Shown: positions 34,909 to 45,052, counted from the stretch's first letter. The stretch: 64,000 nt of DNA from Bog-473 sp963730785 (GCA_963730785.1 CAVSTF010000010.1:1-64000); one strand, 5' to 3'. Numbers and translations: made by a program. The notes: generated from the sequence alone by a model not told the origin.

Positions 34909-36034
34909 ATGGATCGCAAGGGAGCCATCGCCACGGCATCGGCCAAGCTCTTTGCCGAGAAGGGTTTCGCCGCCGTCGGGATGGACGACATCGGGGCCGC
35001 CGTCGGGATTTCCGGCCCGGCCATCTATCGCCATTTCGCCGGCAAGGACGCCGTCCTGGCCCAGGTGATCAATGAGCTGCTCGAAGAGTTCGTGACCCAG
35101 GCCGACGCCACGTCGCTGAATGAGCTGGTGGAGAACTGGGCCGCCATCGCGCTGAGCCATCCGGCCGAGGTGGGTACCTACATCCGAGAGCGCCGGCGGT
35201 TGAGCTTGGCGGACGCCCGGACGGCGGCGGCGTATGAGCGGGCCATCCGAGATACGTGGGAGCGCACGGTTCGCCTGGAGCTGCCCACCCTGCCCCGAGA
35301 GTTGGTGGACCTGCGCCAGCAGGCCGTGTTGGTGCTGATGGGCACCATGACCCTGCAGCGGGGGAGAGCGGTGCGGCCACGGTTGGACCAGCTCCTGGCG
35401 GAGGCTTCGTTGCGCATGTTGCGCATGCCCCCGGCGGCGCCGACGGTGGGGACACCACAGCCCGATCCTGCTAAATGGCAGCCTGAGATGAGCAGGCGGG
35501 AGGCCATTTTGAGCGCCGCCCTCTCCCTTTTCCGGGTCAAGGGGTATCACGGGGTCGGTATTGATGAGATCGGGGATGCGGCCGGGATATCCGGTCCAGC
35601 CGTCTACCGGCACTACGCCAGCAAGTCGGACATCCTGCTGGATGCCTACGACCGGGTGGGCTCCCGGGTGGCGGTCGGGGTGGAGGACGCCATTGCCGGG
35701 GCCAGCAGCGCCGACGATGCCTTGGATCGGCTGATTCAGTCCTACGTGACCATCGCCTTCGACAACGTCGACCTGATCATCGCCACCGGGCAGGAAGGTG
35801 CCGCCATGCCGGCCTCGGACCGACCGCGGCTGACAGCGCCAGCGCCGGGACATCGGCGAGAGCTGGGTGCGGGTCGTGATCCCGCTCCGGCCTGATCTCA
35901 GTGAGGCCGAAGTGCGGGGCCATGTGCGGGTGGTCTTTCCCATGGTGAACCACCTGGCCCAGCTGCCACCGCGTGAGATCGACCGGGCTCTGGAGGTGGC
36001 CGCCCTGGTGAAGGCCCTGTTGTTGACGGTTTAG
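34909..36034 (+). CDS. Tandem double-domain TetR regulator, one frameshift
   Basis: A protein of about 375 residues containing two TetR units in one chain. The first HTH is AIATASAKLFAEKGFAAVGMDDIGAAVGISGPAIYRHFAGKDAVL (residues 5-49); the second is AILSAALSLFRVKGYHGVGIDEIGDAAGISGPAVYRHYASKSDIL starting at about residue 199. Each is followed by a helical ligand domain. The frame changes near 35825, after which RDIGESWVRVVIPLRPDLSEAEVRGHVRVVFPM continues to the stop at 36034. The paired domains resemble an internal duplication. Located just upstream of the thiolase/SDR promoter, it may repress acyl-CoA use. Confidence 0.85.
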
Positions 36035-36035
36035 T

Positions 36036-36073
36036 TAACGACCGTTGACATTGCGAGGGGGTTGGCTTATTGT
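36036..36073 (+). promoter_or_regulatory. Promoter of thiolase/SDR unit with near-palindrome
   Basis: TTGACA at 36045-36050 and TATTGT at 36068-36073 are separated by 17 bases, a strong sigma-70-like match. TTAACGACCGTTGA (36037-36050) is a near-palindrome that overlaps the -35 box, a plausible site for the double TetR protein encoded just upstream. Confidence 0.6.
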
Positions 36074-36135
36074 GCCTAACCGTTCGAGGTTTCGCGGCGC
36101 CAGCAGGCCCGCGTGCGCAAACGAAGGGAAGCCCC

Positions 36136-37327
36136 ATGCCAGAGCGCGTATTCGTCATTGGTGTCGGAATGACAAAGTTCGAGAAGCCCGGTTCCAAGGA
36201 CTGGGACTACCCGGACATGGGGCGTGAAGCGGGACAGAACGCCCTCAAGGACGCCAACATCGACTACTCGCTGATCGAGTCGGCCTTCATGGGCTACTGC
36301 TACGGCGACTCCACCACCGGCCAGCGGGCCCTCTACGAGCTGGGCCTCTCGGGCATTCCGGCCATCAACGTCAACAACAACTGCTCGACTGGTTCAGCTC
36401 GGCTCTGTACCTGGGCCGCAAGTTCGTCATGGGCGGCCTGGCCGACTGCGTGCTGGCCCTGGGCTTCGAGAAGATGGAGAAGGGCAGCCTCGGGGTCAAG
36501 TACGACGACCGCACCAACCCGATGGACAAGCACTTCACCGACATGATCAATCGCCGTGGCTTCGAGAAGGCGCCCCCGGCCGCTCAGGTCTTCGGCAACG
36601 CCGGCCGTGAGTACATGGAGAAGTACGGCGTGAAGGCCGAGGCCTTCGCCCGTATTGGCGAGAAGAACCACCGCCACTCGGTCAACAACCCCTACAGCCA
36701 GTTCCAGGACCAGTACTCGCTGGAAGACATCCTGAACGCCCCCATGATCTACGACCCGTTGACCAAGCTGCAGTGCTGCCCGACATCGGACGGCGGCGCC
36801 GCCGTGGTCCTGGCCAGCGAGCGCTTCGTCAAGCAGCACGAATCTGGAGGACGCAGGCCGTGGAGATCGTGGGGCAGGCCATGACCACCGACTTCGAGTC
36901 CACCTTCTCGGGTTCGGACATGAGCCTGGCCGGTTTCGACATGACGGCCGCCGCCGCGCAGGCGGTCTACAAGGAGTCGGGCCTCGGCCCAGAAGACGTC
37001 GACGTGGTGGAGCTGCACGACTGCTTCAGCGCCAATGAGCTCATCACCTACGAAGGTCTGGGTCTGTGCGAGGAGGGTCAGGCCGGCGAGTTCATCTCGT
37101 CCGGTGCGGCCACCTACGGCGGCAAGGTCGTCATCAACCCCTCCGGTGGACTGATCTCCAAGGGCCACCCGCTGGGTGCCACTGGTTTGGCTCAGTGCTC
37201 GGAACTGACCTGGCAGCTGCGTGGCCAGGCCGACAAGCGACAGGTCGAGGGCGCCACGGTGGCGCTGCAGCACAATCTCGGTCTCGGTGGCGCCGCCGTC
37301 GTGACCATGTACCGAAAGGACAGCTGA
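36136..37327 (+). CDS. Thiolase-superfamily lipid-transfer protein (SCP-x-like acetyl-CoA acetyltransferase), frameshifted
   Basis: A thiolase-fold protein of about 395 residues starting MPERVFVIGVGMTKFEKPG, with AAGGGAA before the ATG. The nucleophile Cys is in NVNNNCSTGS; after a break near 36405, ALYLGRKFVMGGLADCVLALGFEKM continues; a second break near 36840 precedes VEIVGQAMTTDF. The last block holds the substrate/general-base loops: DVVELHDCFSANELITYEGLG and NPSGGLISKGHPLGATG. Such SCP-x/ltp-like thiolases serve sterol side-chain or branched-chain beta-oxidation. An SDR follows 2 bases after the stop. Confidence 0.88.
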
Positions 37328-37329
37328 AC

Positions 37330-38234
37330 ATGTTGCAGGACAGAGTGGCCATCATCACCGGGGGCGGACGCGGCATCGGCCGTGAGCACGCCCTCCTCTT
37401 CGCCTCCTTGGGGGCCAAGGTCGTCGTCAACGACCTCGGTGGCGCCATTGACGGTTCGGGCGCCGACGTGTCGGCCGCCCAGTCCGTGGTGGACGAGATC
37501 GTCGCCGCCGGTGGTCAGGCCGTGGCCAGCACGCACAGCGTGACCTCGTTCGACGAGGCCAAGGCCATTGTGGACCTGGCCGTGTCGACCTTCGGTGACC
37601 TCCACGTCGTGGTGAACAACGCCGGCATCCTGCGGGACCGCATGCTCGTCTCCATGAGCGAGCAGGAGTTCGACGACGTGATCTCGGTGCACCTCAAGGG
37701 CACCTTCAACATCACCCGTCACGCCGCCGAGCACTGGCGTGAGGCGGCCAAGAAGGGCGACATCATCGACCGGGCCATCGTCAACACCAGCTCGGGCGCC
37801 GGTCTCCACGGCAACGTGGGCCAGACCAACTACTCGGCCGCCAAGGCCGGTATCGCCGCCATGACCGTGGTCAACGGCATGGAGCTCAACCGCTACGGCG
37901 TGCGGGCCAACTGCATCGCCCCGGTGGCCCGGACCCGGCTCACCCTGCAGACCCCAGGAATGGGGGACGCCATGGGCAAGAGCGTGTTCGACCCCGAGAA
38001 CATCTCGCCGCTGGTGGCCGTCTGGCTGCCGAGACCTGCCCCTTCAACGGCCAGGTCTTCAGCGTGTACGGCGGTTCGGTCGGCATCTACGCCGGTTGGT
38101 CGATTGCCGAGGAAGTATCGAGCGATGACCGTTGGACGGTCGAGGGCTTGGCTACCGCCATGGACAAGCTGCCCCGCACGGTCAAGGTCAACAGCCAGAT
38201 GACCAAGCTGGTGGAGGCCATGCAGGAGGGTTGA
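37330..38234 (+). CDS. SDR family oxidoreductase (17-beta-HSD/MFE-2-like hydroxyacyl-CoA dehydrogenase), one frameshift
   Basis: About 301 residues. Features: VAIITGGGRGIGREHALLFASLGAKVVVNDLGG (Rossmann loop), LHVVVNNAGILRDRMLVSMSEQEFDDVISVHLKGTFN, the active site in IVNTSSGAGLHGNVGQTNYSAAKAGIAA (Ser, Tyr, Lys), then a frame change near 38025 before FNGQVFSVYGGSVGIYAGWSIAEEV and a final EAMQEG. The sequence is like peroxisomal multifunctional enzyme SDR domains, in keeping with hydroxyacyl-CoA oxidation. Same operon as the thiolase, two bases after its stop; start ATG 37330. Confidence 0.9.
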
Positions 38235-38297
38235 TCTCTGTCTGCAAAGTGGTCTTCACCTCAATGCCTGCTGAATCCAACGGGCTAGCCTGCGTCG

Positions 38298-39158
38298 ATG
38301 GATAGAAGCGGTGGGGTTCGCGGCGTCATTTCGGACGCTTCGGCGCGTTCCAAGCAAGAGGTACGGCGAATTGCTCGCCGACGGATGGCGCGCGGCACCT
38401 TTTCTCTGAACGGAGATCGGGTGTTAACCACCAACCCCGATGGTTTGGCGCTGTATGTCAACGCGGCCGACACGTCACTGACCCCATCCATCCTGACTCG
38501 GCGTATGTACGAGCCGGGGACGACCCGCCTTGTTCGTCGGTTGGTGCGCCCCGGTCATCGCGTGCTCGATGTGGGCGCCAACATCGGCTGGCACACGCTC
38601 ATCAGTGGCGAGCGTGTGGGTCCGTCAGGTCACGTGCGCTCGTTCGAACCGAACCCCCATACCTTCGAGTTCCTGCATTCCAATATCTTCATCAACGGTC
38701 TCTGGGACCGCTGCACTGCCGTGCAGAGTGCGCTGGGACCGGCCGATGGTGAGGCGGTCCTGCGCATTCCCGGCACCTATACGGGAGGCGCCAATCTGCG
38801 GGAGAAGGACGCGGGAGCCTTGAACTGGATGGCGCAGACCGACGAAGAGGTCAAGGTCAAAGTCATGAAGCTCGACGAGGCGTTGAGCGACAACCTGCAC
38901 TACGACCTCTTCAAGATTGACGTTGAAGGCTACGAAGCCGAGGTCTTTGCCGGCGCCGAGGAGTTCTTCGCCGCCAATCCAGATCTGAAGGTCATCATGG
39001 AGTTCACGCCCAGCCAGCATGGCCAACCCATGCTCGACTGGATTGCCCAGCATGGACTGCGGGCACACACCATCGACCGCTTCGGTCGGACGCACCTGGT
39101 CAGTTCACTGACGAGTTTGCTCCAAGGGTCCTCGTTCGACGTGCTGCTGAGCCGCTGA
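38298..39158 (+). CDS. FkbM family methyltransferase
   Basis: A SAM-dependent O-methyltransferase-fold protein of 286 residues. The SAM loop is HRVLDVGANIGWHTLISGERVGPSGHVRSFEPNPHTFEFL; the FkbM signature DLFKIDVEGYEAEVFAGAEEFFAANPDLKVIMEFTPSQ follows. Members methylate sugars or secondary metabolites; the substrate is unknown. An intact frame, 64 bases after the SDR. Confidence 0.9.
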   Translation: MDRSGGVRGVISDASARSKQEVRRIARRRMARGTFSLNGDRVLTTNPDGLALYVNAADTSLTPSILTRRMYEPGTTRLVRRLVRPGHRVLDVGANIGWHTLISGERVGPSGHVRSFEPNPHTFEFLHSNIFINGLWDRCTAVQSALGPADGEAVLRIPGTYTGGANLREKDAGALNWMAQTDEEVKVKVMKLDEALSDNLHYDLFKIDVEGYEAEVFAGAEEFFAANPDLKVIMEFTPSQHGQPMLDWIAQHGLRAHTIDRFGRTHLVSSLTSLLQGSSFDVLLSR

Positions 39159-39163
39159 TTTCA

Positions 39164-41060
39164 ATGGCAACTCGGCGGGGGGAGATCGCCGACCTGGTCG
39201 GGTCAGCGGACCTGATGTCGCTGTTGTGCGCGGTCGCGCACCTGACCGGTGACTTCGAGCTGCTCCGGCCGGAGTTCGCGCCCGATCAGTTGCAGCTCCT
39301 GCTGCCCAGTCGAGGCTTGAGCGAGGCCCAAGAGGAAGCGGCCCGGGCTGCTTTGGTCGCCGCGTTGGCGGAATTCGAGGCATCCGGTCGGTCTGCCTCA
39401 TGTAGCTAGTGCTGATGAACTCCGCCTGATGTTCGGTTTCTTGATTGGTGCCTCGTCGGTGTCCCAGTGGTGGGAGTTCCTGATGGAGGAGCTGGCCCTG
39501 CCGGGCAGCGACCCTCGGGCGCCGTCGTGGCATCTGGGTGAGGCTGAGGGAACCGGGCCGTATCGATGCGCCATCGTCGGCGCCGGCGTCTCGGGACTGG
39601 CCACCGCCCACCGCCTTCGACAGGCCGGCATTGAGGTGACGATCTTCGAGAAGAACGCGGACGTCGGCGGCACCTGGTTGGAAAACGTGTATCCGGGCTG
39701 CCGGGTCGACGTTCCCAATCACCTCTACAGCTTTTCGTTTGTGCAGCGCGATGACTGGCCCGGTCGCTTCTCGGCCCAACCGGATCTCCTCGAGTACGTC
39801 CAGCAGTCGGCCGAAGAATTGCAGCTACGGGAGTGCATCTCCTTTTCCACTGAGGTGACCTCAGCTCGGTTCGTCGATGCGACTCAGGAATGGGACGTGG
39901 AGGTGACGGACCTCGACGGAGTGAGCCGGACCGAGCGTTTCAACTTTTTCGTCTGTGCCACCGGGCAGCTCAACCGGCCGTCATTTCCTGACATTGCTGG
40001 CCGAGATGATTTTGCCGGCCCTTCATTCCACTCGGCGGCCTGGGACTACTCGGTCGACCTGGTGGGCAAGCGGGTGGCGGTCATCGGTACCGGGGCCAGC
40101 GCGGTGCAGTTCGTGCCCCATGTGGCTGAGGCGGCGGCGCACCTGGACATCTTCCAGCGCACGGCGCCTTGGATGTTGCCCACCGAGAACTACCGGGATG
40201 CCTTCCCAGCCGACTATTTCGAACTGCTCAAGTTGGTTCCGACCTTTGGTCGATGGGATCGGATTTGGCAATTCTGGTTGATGCACGAAGGACTACTCCC
40301 GACGGCCAAAGTCGATCCGGACTGGGCTGACACGTCGCTCTCGGTCAGTGCCGCCAACCTCTTCGTGCGGGAGATGCTGCTCGAACTCTTGCGGTCCCAA
40401 GTGCCCGATCAAGAGCTGTACCAAAAGATGGTCCCCAACTTCCCGCCCTTCTCCAAGCGGGGGCTGCGAGATGACGGGGTCTGGGCCGCCACCCTCAACC
40501 AGTCGCACGTCGAGGTGAATGTGGAGCCCATCGACGTCATCGCCAAGGAGGGCGTGCGCACCAAGGACGGGGTGGTGCATGAGGCCGATGTGCTGATTTA
40601 TGGCACCGGCTTCTCGGCCTCCAAGTTCCTGACACCCATGCGGGTTTTCGGGCGAGGCGGCGTGGAGCTGAATGAGCAGTGGGACGGCGATGCCCGGGCC
40701 TACCTCGGTATCAGCGTGCCCAACTTCCCGAACTTCTTCATGCTCTACGGACCCAACACCAACTTGGTGGTCAACGGCAGCATCATTGTCATCGTCGAAT
40801 GCCAAGTGCGCTTCATTGTCGAGGCTTTGGGGCAGTTGATTCGCAGTGGTCACATGGCGATGGATTGCCGAGTCGACGTGCACGATCGCTACAACGAGGA
40901 AATCGACGCCGGCAATCTCCAGATGGCGTGGGGTGTGGCCAAGGTGCCGAGTTGGTATCGCAACGCCAAGGGCCGGGTCACGCAGAACTGGCCCTTCTCA
41001 CTGTGGGAGTACTGGAACCGGACGAGAGAACCCGACCTGAGGGACTACGAGCTCACCTGA
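39164..41060 (+). CDS. HAPMO-type Baeyer-Villiger/flavin monooxygenase, one frameshift
   Basis: An FAD- and NADPH-dependent monooxygenase of about 630 residues. An amino-terminal helical extension (ADLMSLLCAVAHLTGDFELLRPEF, GLSEAQEEAARAALVAALAEF) is typical of 4-hydroxyacetophenone-type enzymes; a frame change near 39390 joins it to LRLMFGFLIGASSV...MEELALPGSDPRAPSWH. FAD loop GAGVSGLATAHRLRQAGIEVTIFEKN, GGTWLENVYPGCRVDVPNHLYSFSF, NADPH loop VIGTGASAVQFVP, and FQRTAPWMLP are clear. The strict BVMO fingerprint FxGxxxHxxxWP appears as FAGPSFHSAAWD, with Asp at the end, so N-hydroxylation or another oxygenation remains possible. Substrate could be a ketone or aromatic. Confidence 0.88.
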
Positions 41061-41155
41061 AATTCAGATGGCTGATATCTGGCTCAGTTCAGTCTTATGG
41101 AACAGTCACATGAGTTTCGCGGGATGTAATCCATCGGTAATGCGGTGGGTGCACC

Positions 41156-41338
41156 ATGGGGAACATGCCTTACATGTGCGATCAACCCGAATGTCAAGAA
41201 TCCGTCGAGGTCGGCCACAAGTACTGCCGGTCCCACCTGCAGGACCGCTACCTGTCGACCGATGTCGCTCAGTTCACCTGCACGTCCTGCGGCTCCTTCG
41301 CCAACCAGGGTCTGCATTGGCACCGGTGTCCGGAGTAG
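41156..41338 (+). CDS. Small Cys-rich putative zinc-binding protein
   Basis: Sixty residues with CDQPEC, KYCRSHL, CTSCGS and HWHRCPE, which gives six Cys and several His in zinc-finger-like spacing. A 5' start at ATG 41156 is chosen because it gives the full Cys set; no good Shine-Dalgarno is visible. The same DNA is also open in another frame leading into the next esterase, but Cys-pair spacing favours this frame. The function is unknown. It may be a DNA/RNA-binding accessory. Confidence 0.6.
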   Translation: MGNMPYMCDQPECQESVEVGHKYCRSHLQDRYLSTDVAQFTCTSCGSFANQGLHWHRCPE

Positions 41339-41444
41339 TAGCTCGGTCAGACTGTACGACCTTGGTACTCCTCCAGCGCGTCTGAAGGGATCGCCCTGGG
41401 AGCGGACCGAAAATCGATCGGCCCGACATGGAATTGAGCAGATG

Positions 41445-42398
41445 GCGTCATCCATGGATACCCTTCGGTCAGTGTCGACCGCGTCCAGAGCAGCCAGGAC
41501 AGAGTCCGAGCTCAAGGCGATCATCGAGCTGATTCCGGCGGATTTCGCCAGCCCTACCGCTGACTTCCAGCGGGTACGGGAAATGTTGGCACCATTTCAT
41601 GGGCACCCGGTGCCGAACGGCATCGTGGTCCAAGATGACGTGCTTGGCGGCGTGCCGGTGTCCTGGTATTCCCATGCGGATGGATCAGTACTGGATGACG
41701 TTGTGGTGTTGCATTGCCATGGTGGCGGTTTGGTGTCCTGTCCACTGCGCACCTACGACTTCTTCGGGGGCATGCTGGTGGAGCAGTTGGGCCGCCGAGT
41801 GGTGATGCCCGACTACCGCTTGGCCCCCGAGCACCCATTCCCAGCAGCGCTCGATGACTGTCTCAATGCCTATGAGGGATTGTTGTCGAGTGGCGTCGAT
41901 CCCGCCCGTGTCGTTGTCATGGGTGATTCGTGTGGCGGGGGACTGGCCCTCTGTGCTCTCGTTGCCGCTCGTGACGCCGGATTGCCGATGCCAGCCGGGT
42001 TCGTTTCGGTGTCGGGCTGGTTCGATCTTTCGGTCGCAACTCCTTTCGAGGCGGGGCTCGACCCGTTTATCACTGCGGAGTGGGTGCGCAATCGTGGTCG
42101 TGACTACACGGCGGGGCAAGTCAGCCTGACGGATCCTCGGATTTCGGCGGTCTACGCCGATCTCCACCGGCTCTGTCCGATGTACCTGCCAGTGGGTGAA
42201 TATGACACGCTGCGAGTAGGGGTCGCTCAGTTGGCCGAGGCGGCCAAACTGGCGGGCGTCGAGGTCACGTTCGAGGTGGTACTCGGTGCGATGCACGGCT
42301 GGCAAGGGTTAGTGACAGCAGGAGTGCCAGAAGCCAACCACGCTTGGGAATGCATTGCTGCCTTCATTGATGAGAAGTGTGGGCTTAGTAGCGACTGA
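41445..42398 (+). CDS. HSL-family alpha/beta-hydrolase esterase
   Basis: A carboxylesterase of the hormone-sensitive-lipase group, 317 residues from ATG 41445. The oxyanion motif is VVLHCHGGGLVSCP, the nucleophile elbow VVMGDSCGGGLALCALV, the acid in YLPVGEYDTLRV, and the His in VLGAMHGWQGL. DYRLAPEHPFPAALDDCLNAYEGLL is typical. The upstream in-frame start at 41145 would run through the Cys-rich gene and is unlikely. The neighbouring monooxygenase could produce esters that this enzyme hydrolyses, as in HAPMO pathways (inference). Confidence 0.88.
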   Translation, partial: ASSMDTLRSVSTASRAARTESELKAIIELIPADFASPTADFQRVREMLAPFHGHPVPNGIVVQDDVLGGVPVSWYSHADGSVLDDVVVLHCHGGGLVSCPLRTYDFFGGMLVEQLGRRVVMPDYRLAPEHPFPAALDDCLNAYEGLLSSGVDPARVVVMGDSCGGGLALCALVAARDAGLPMPAGFVSVSGWFDLSVATPFEAGLDPFITAEWVRNRGRDYTAGQVSLTDPRISAVYADLHRLCPMYLPVGEYDTLRVGVAQLAEAAKLAGVEVTFEVVLGAMHGWQGLVTAGVPEANHAWECIAAFIDEKCGLSSD

Positions 42399-42416
42399 TC
42401 GGTGTAGACCGTTGTT

Positions 42417-42671
42417 GTGAAGCTCAAGCTTGACCTGCACGACATCTACAACCGGGGGGACGACATTGATCGAGCCCTGCGGGGCATCATCGACGAAGCG
42501 ATCGAGAAGAAGGTTCGGCTGGTGGAGATCATCCCCGGGAAGGGGAGTGGTCAGTTGAAGAAGCGGGTACTTCGATTCCTCGATCAAAAGGAAATCAAGG
42601 CCCTCTACGACCGGGTCGAGAAGGATTCCCACAACTTTGGGCGGGTTTTCGTCCACTTTCGCCCGAAGTAG
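42417..42671 (+). CDS. Stand-alone Smr-domain protein
   Basis: 84 residues spanning a whole Smr (MutS2 C-terminal) domain: LKLDLHDIYNRGDDIDRALRGIIDEAI, VEIIPGKGSGQLKKRVLRFL and VFVHFRP. The LDLH and GKGSG motifs are the core residues. Smr domains nick DNA or RNA and are tied to ribosome rescue or recombination. GTG start at 42417. Confidence 0.85.
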   Translation: MKLKLDLHDIYNRGDDIDRALRGIIDEAIEKKVRLVEIIPGKGSGQLKKRVLRFLDQKEIKALYDRVEKDSHNFGRVFVHFRPK

Positions 42672-42720
42672 AAATCGATCGAATTGGGCGAGACCTGGTC
42701 ACCAATCACTGAGTGAGTGT

Positions 42721-44178
42721 TTAAGCAGTCTTTCGGTCCAGCCCTTCGGCGATAGGTGACACCGAGTGCAGTGTCGGCTCAGTGTCCTCGAAGGACACAT
42801 CCTCCAGTGAGCGCTGTGCTGGCTCAGGAAGAACGGTGGTCACCAAAATACCGAGGATGGCCGAGACGCCGGCCACGACGAGTAAGCCTCGAAGACCGAT
42901 GTGATCTTGCAACACCGGGACGAGGAACACGCCGACGAAAGCACCGAGTTTGCCGATCCCAGCCGCCATGCCATGTCCAGTGGTGCGTACGCTGACCGGG
43001 AAGACCTCGGAGGGGAGTACGAACGTGGTGGTGTTGGGTCCGAACTCAATGAAGAAGTAGCTCAGACCGAGAATGGCCAGGAATGGACCAACGTGCTGGG
43101 TGAGTATCGGCACAGCACCAAGCACCAAGTAGGCCACAGCCATCACGGAGAAGCCGATCAGCTGCAGCCGCTTGTGGCCGATCTTGTCCATCTTCCAGAC
43201 GGCCATTGCGTAGCCCGGCAGGGCAAAGATAACGAACATGCCCAACGACCAGGCCAACTTGGTCTCGATGGTGGCGGCTGGATTGACATTCTTCAAGATG
43301 GCCGGCAATGAAAGCGTGTTGCCGTAGTAGGCGTAGTCGAAGAGGAACCACGAACCAGCGGTGCCCAGCAGGAGGAGCAGCATGCGTGGGTTGGTCAGGA
43401 ACTGACCCAAGCGCATCCGCGTCGAGGTGGAAGTCTCCGGACCGGATCCGCTGACGACTCCTTCCGAGAAGTTTGTTAAGTCTTGGGCGGCCCGGTCTGC
43501 CTCGCCTTTGACCTGAGCCAGGTACCGGGGTGACTCGGGCATTTTGGAGCGCAGGTAGACGACACCGGCAGCCGGCAGCGCGCCCAGTCCGAGGAGGAGG
43601 CGCCACGTGATGTTGCTCGAGAGCCCAGACTCCAGCAGCACCAAGGCGACGAGGGGGCCGACAATCAGGCCGAGGGCTTGCATCGAAAAGACCAGTCCAA
43701 CAAGCCGGCCGCGGTCCTTGCGGTTCGAATACTCGCTCATGAGGACGGCCGACACCGGATAGTCACCACCAATACCGAGCCCAAGGATCAGGCGAGCGCC
43801 CACCAGCCAGAGGAAGCCGGGGGCGAAAGCTGACGCCAAGGCACCGAAGATCATGATGACGGCCACGGTCACGTAGACCTTCTTGCGACCGATGACGTCG
43901 GCGATGCGTCCAAAGGCAAAGGCACCCACGAAGGCGCCGAGAATGGCGGCACCCGTGACCCAGCTGGTTTGCAGCGTGCTGAGGTGCCATTGCACCGCCA
44001 CTAGAGCGGCGGCCGTGGCGATGACGAAGAGGTCGTAGGCGTCCGTGAAGAAGCCGACACCAGAAATGATCACGGTGCGCCGATGGAACTTGCTGGTTGG
44101 GGCCTCGTTGAGGAGATCGGTAAGGCTTGTGCCGTCCTGACCTGCACTTATGGCCAAACTCACCGATGAAGGCTGCAT
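42721..44178 (-). CDS. MFS transporter, phosphate:proton symporter (PHS) type
   Basis: A 12-helix major facilitator of about 485 residues from ATG 44178 (MQPSSVSLAISAGQDG); a TTG at 44274 would overlap the PHO-box repeats. Typical PHS family sequences: VIISGVGFFTDAYDLFVI (helix 1), ADVIGRKKVYV, LGLGIGGDYPVSAVLMSEYSNRKDRGRLV, where GDYP is the phosphate-symporter signature, then a second half with FFIEFGPNTTTFVLPSEVFPVSVRTTGHGMAAGIGKLGAFVG. It most likely imports inorganic phosphate. It is divergent from phoU across direct GTTCAC repeats. Confidence 0.9.
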   Translation of the reverse strand: MQPSSVSLAISAGQDGTSLTDLLNEAPTSKFHRRTVIISGVGFFTDAYDLFVIATAAALVAVQWHLSTLQTSWVTGAAILGAFVGAFAFGRIADVIGRKKVYVTVAVIMIFGALASAFAPGFLWLVGARLILGLGIGGDYPVSAVLMSEYSNRKDRGRLVGLVFSMQALGLIVGPLVALVLLESGLSSNITWRLLLGLGALPAAGVVYLRSKMPESPRYLAQVKGEADRAAQDLTNFSEGVVSGSGPETSTSTRMRLGQFLTNPRMLLLLLGTAGSWFLFDYAYYGNTLSLPAILKNVNPAATIETKLAWSLGMFVIFALPGYAMAVWKMDKIGHKRLQLIGFSVMAVAYLVLGAVPILTQHVGPFLAILGLSYFFIEFGPNTTTFVLPSEVFPVSVRTTGHGMAAGIGKLGAFVGVFLVPVLQDHIGLRGLLVVAGVSAILGILVTTVLPEPAQRSLEDVSFEDTEPTLHSVSPIAEGLDRKTA

Positions 44179-44250
44179 ATGTTCTGGGGACTCCAACGCT
44201 CGAATGCCGGTACCGCAACTCTTCCTGGCCTGGGTAATCCCAAGGTCATC

Positions 44251-44273
44251 CGAAAGTGAACGTAACGTGAACA
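44251..44273 (-). promoter_or_regulatory. PHO-box-like direct repeat (PhoP operator)
   Basis: On the minus strand GTTCACGTTAC is followed directly by GTTCACTTTCG: GTTCAC is repeated with exactly 11-bp periodicity (44272-44267 and 44261-44256). Actinobacterial PHO boxes are 11-bp direct repeats with a GTTCA core. It lies between the leftward phosphate symporter and rightward phoU, which are both expected PhoP targets. Confidence 0.75.
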
Positions 44274-44319
44274 AAGCGCGAACTCTTGGTGTCCGCGGTG
44301 CGGTTATCGTACGGAGGCC

Positions 44320-44943
44320 ATGGACGGAGTCGAAGAGGGAATTCAGCAGATCGACACCCGAATGGCGCAGCTCTTTGCCTTGGTGTCCGAAGCGCTGGCC
44401 GGCTCCACCGAAGCGCTGCTCAGCAGTGATGTCGCCACCGGCCTGGCAGTGGTCGAGGGTGACCAGTCGGTCGATGACCTGACGGCCGATGTCGAGCTAC
44501 TCGTGTGGCGGCAGATCGACGGGCACAATCCGTCAGGAGCCATGCTTCGCCACTTGGTTGGCGTGTTGCTGATCCTGCCTGAGTTGGAGCGGTCAGGGGA
44601 TCTGGCCGAGCACATCGCTCAGCGGGCAGTGACCAGTCTTGGGGCTGCGATGAGCCCCCTCAGTCGAGGGATCGTGCAGCGCATGGCCGAAGTGGCACTC
44701 GAGATGTGGCGCGACGCCGCCGACGCTTACGGGGACCGGTCAGCCAGTGCGGCCGAATTGGCAGAAGCGGACGAGGAGATCGACATCTTGCACGAACGTC
44801 TCACGAAGGAGATCGCTTCGGAGACCATGCCGACCGCCATCGGTGCTCAGGTAACACTGCTGGCCCGCTTCTACGAGCGTTTGGGTGATCATGCGGTCAA
44901 CTTGGCTCGACGAATCGAAATGCTGCAGCAGCCACTGCTCTAG
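44320..44943 (+). CDS. phoU: PhoU, phosphate signalling regulator
   Basis: 207 residues. Two PhoU helical repeats are seen: MAQLFALVSEALAGSTEALLSSD...LTADVELLVWRQ and MAEVALEMWRDAADAYGDRSA...IDILHERLTKEIA. The metal-binding ExxxD-type motifs are PELERSGDLAEHIAQR and ARFYERLGDHAVNLARR. PhoU links the phosphate transporter to the PhoR sensor kinase and represses the phosphate regulon when phosphate is plentiful. GGAGG lies just before the ATG. Confidence 0.92.
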   Translation: MDGVEEGIQQIDTRMAQLFALVSEALAGSTEALLSSDVATGLAVVEGDQSVDDLTADVELLVWRQIDGHNPSGAMLRHLVGVLLILPELERSGDLAEHIAQRAVTSLGAAMSPLSRGIVQRMAEVALEMWRDAADAYGDRSASAAELAEADEEIDILHERLTKEIASETMPTAIGAQVTLLARFYERLGDHAVNLARRIEMLQQPLL

Positions 44944-45052
44944 ATCCGCTTTTTCGCGCGTCCAACGGATGTTGTGATTGAAGAATTTCGGTTTTGGATA
45001 TTGCTTTAACACCGTGCGAATGCACGAATAACCACGGATTGCGGGGTCCTCG

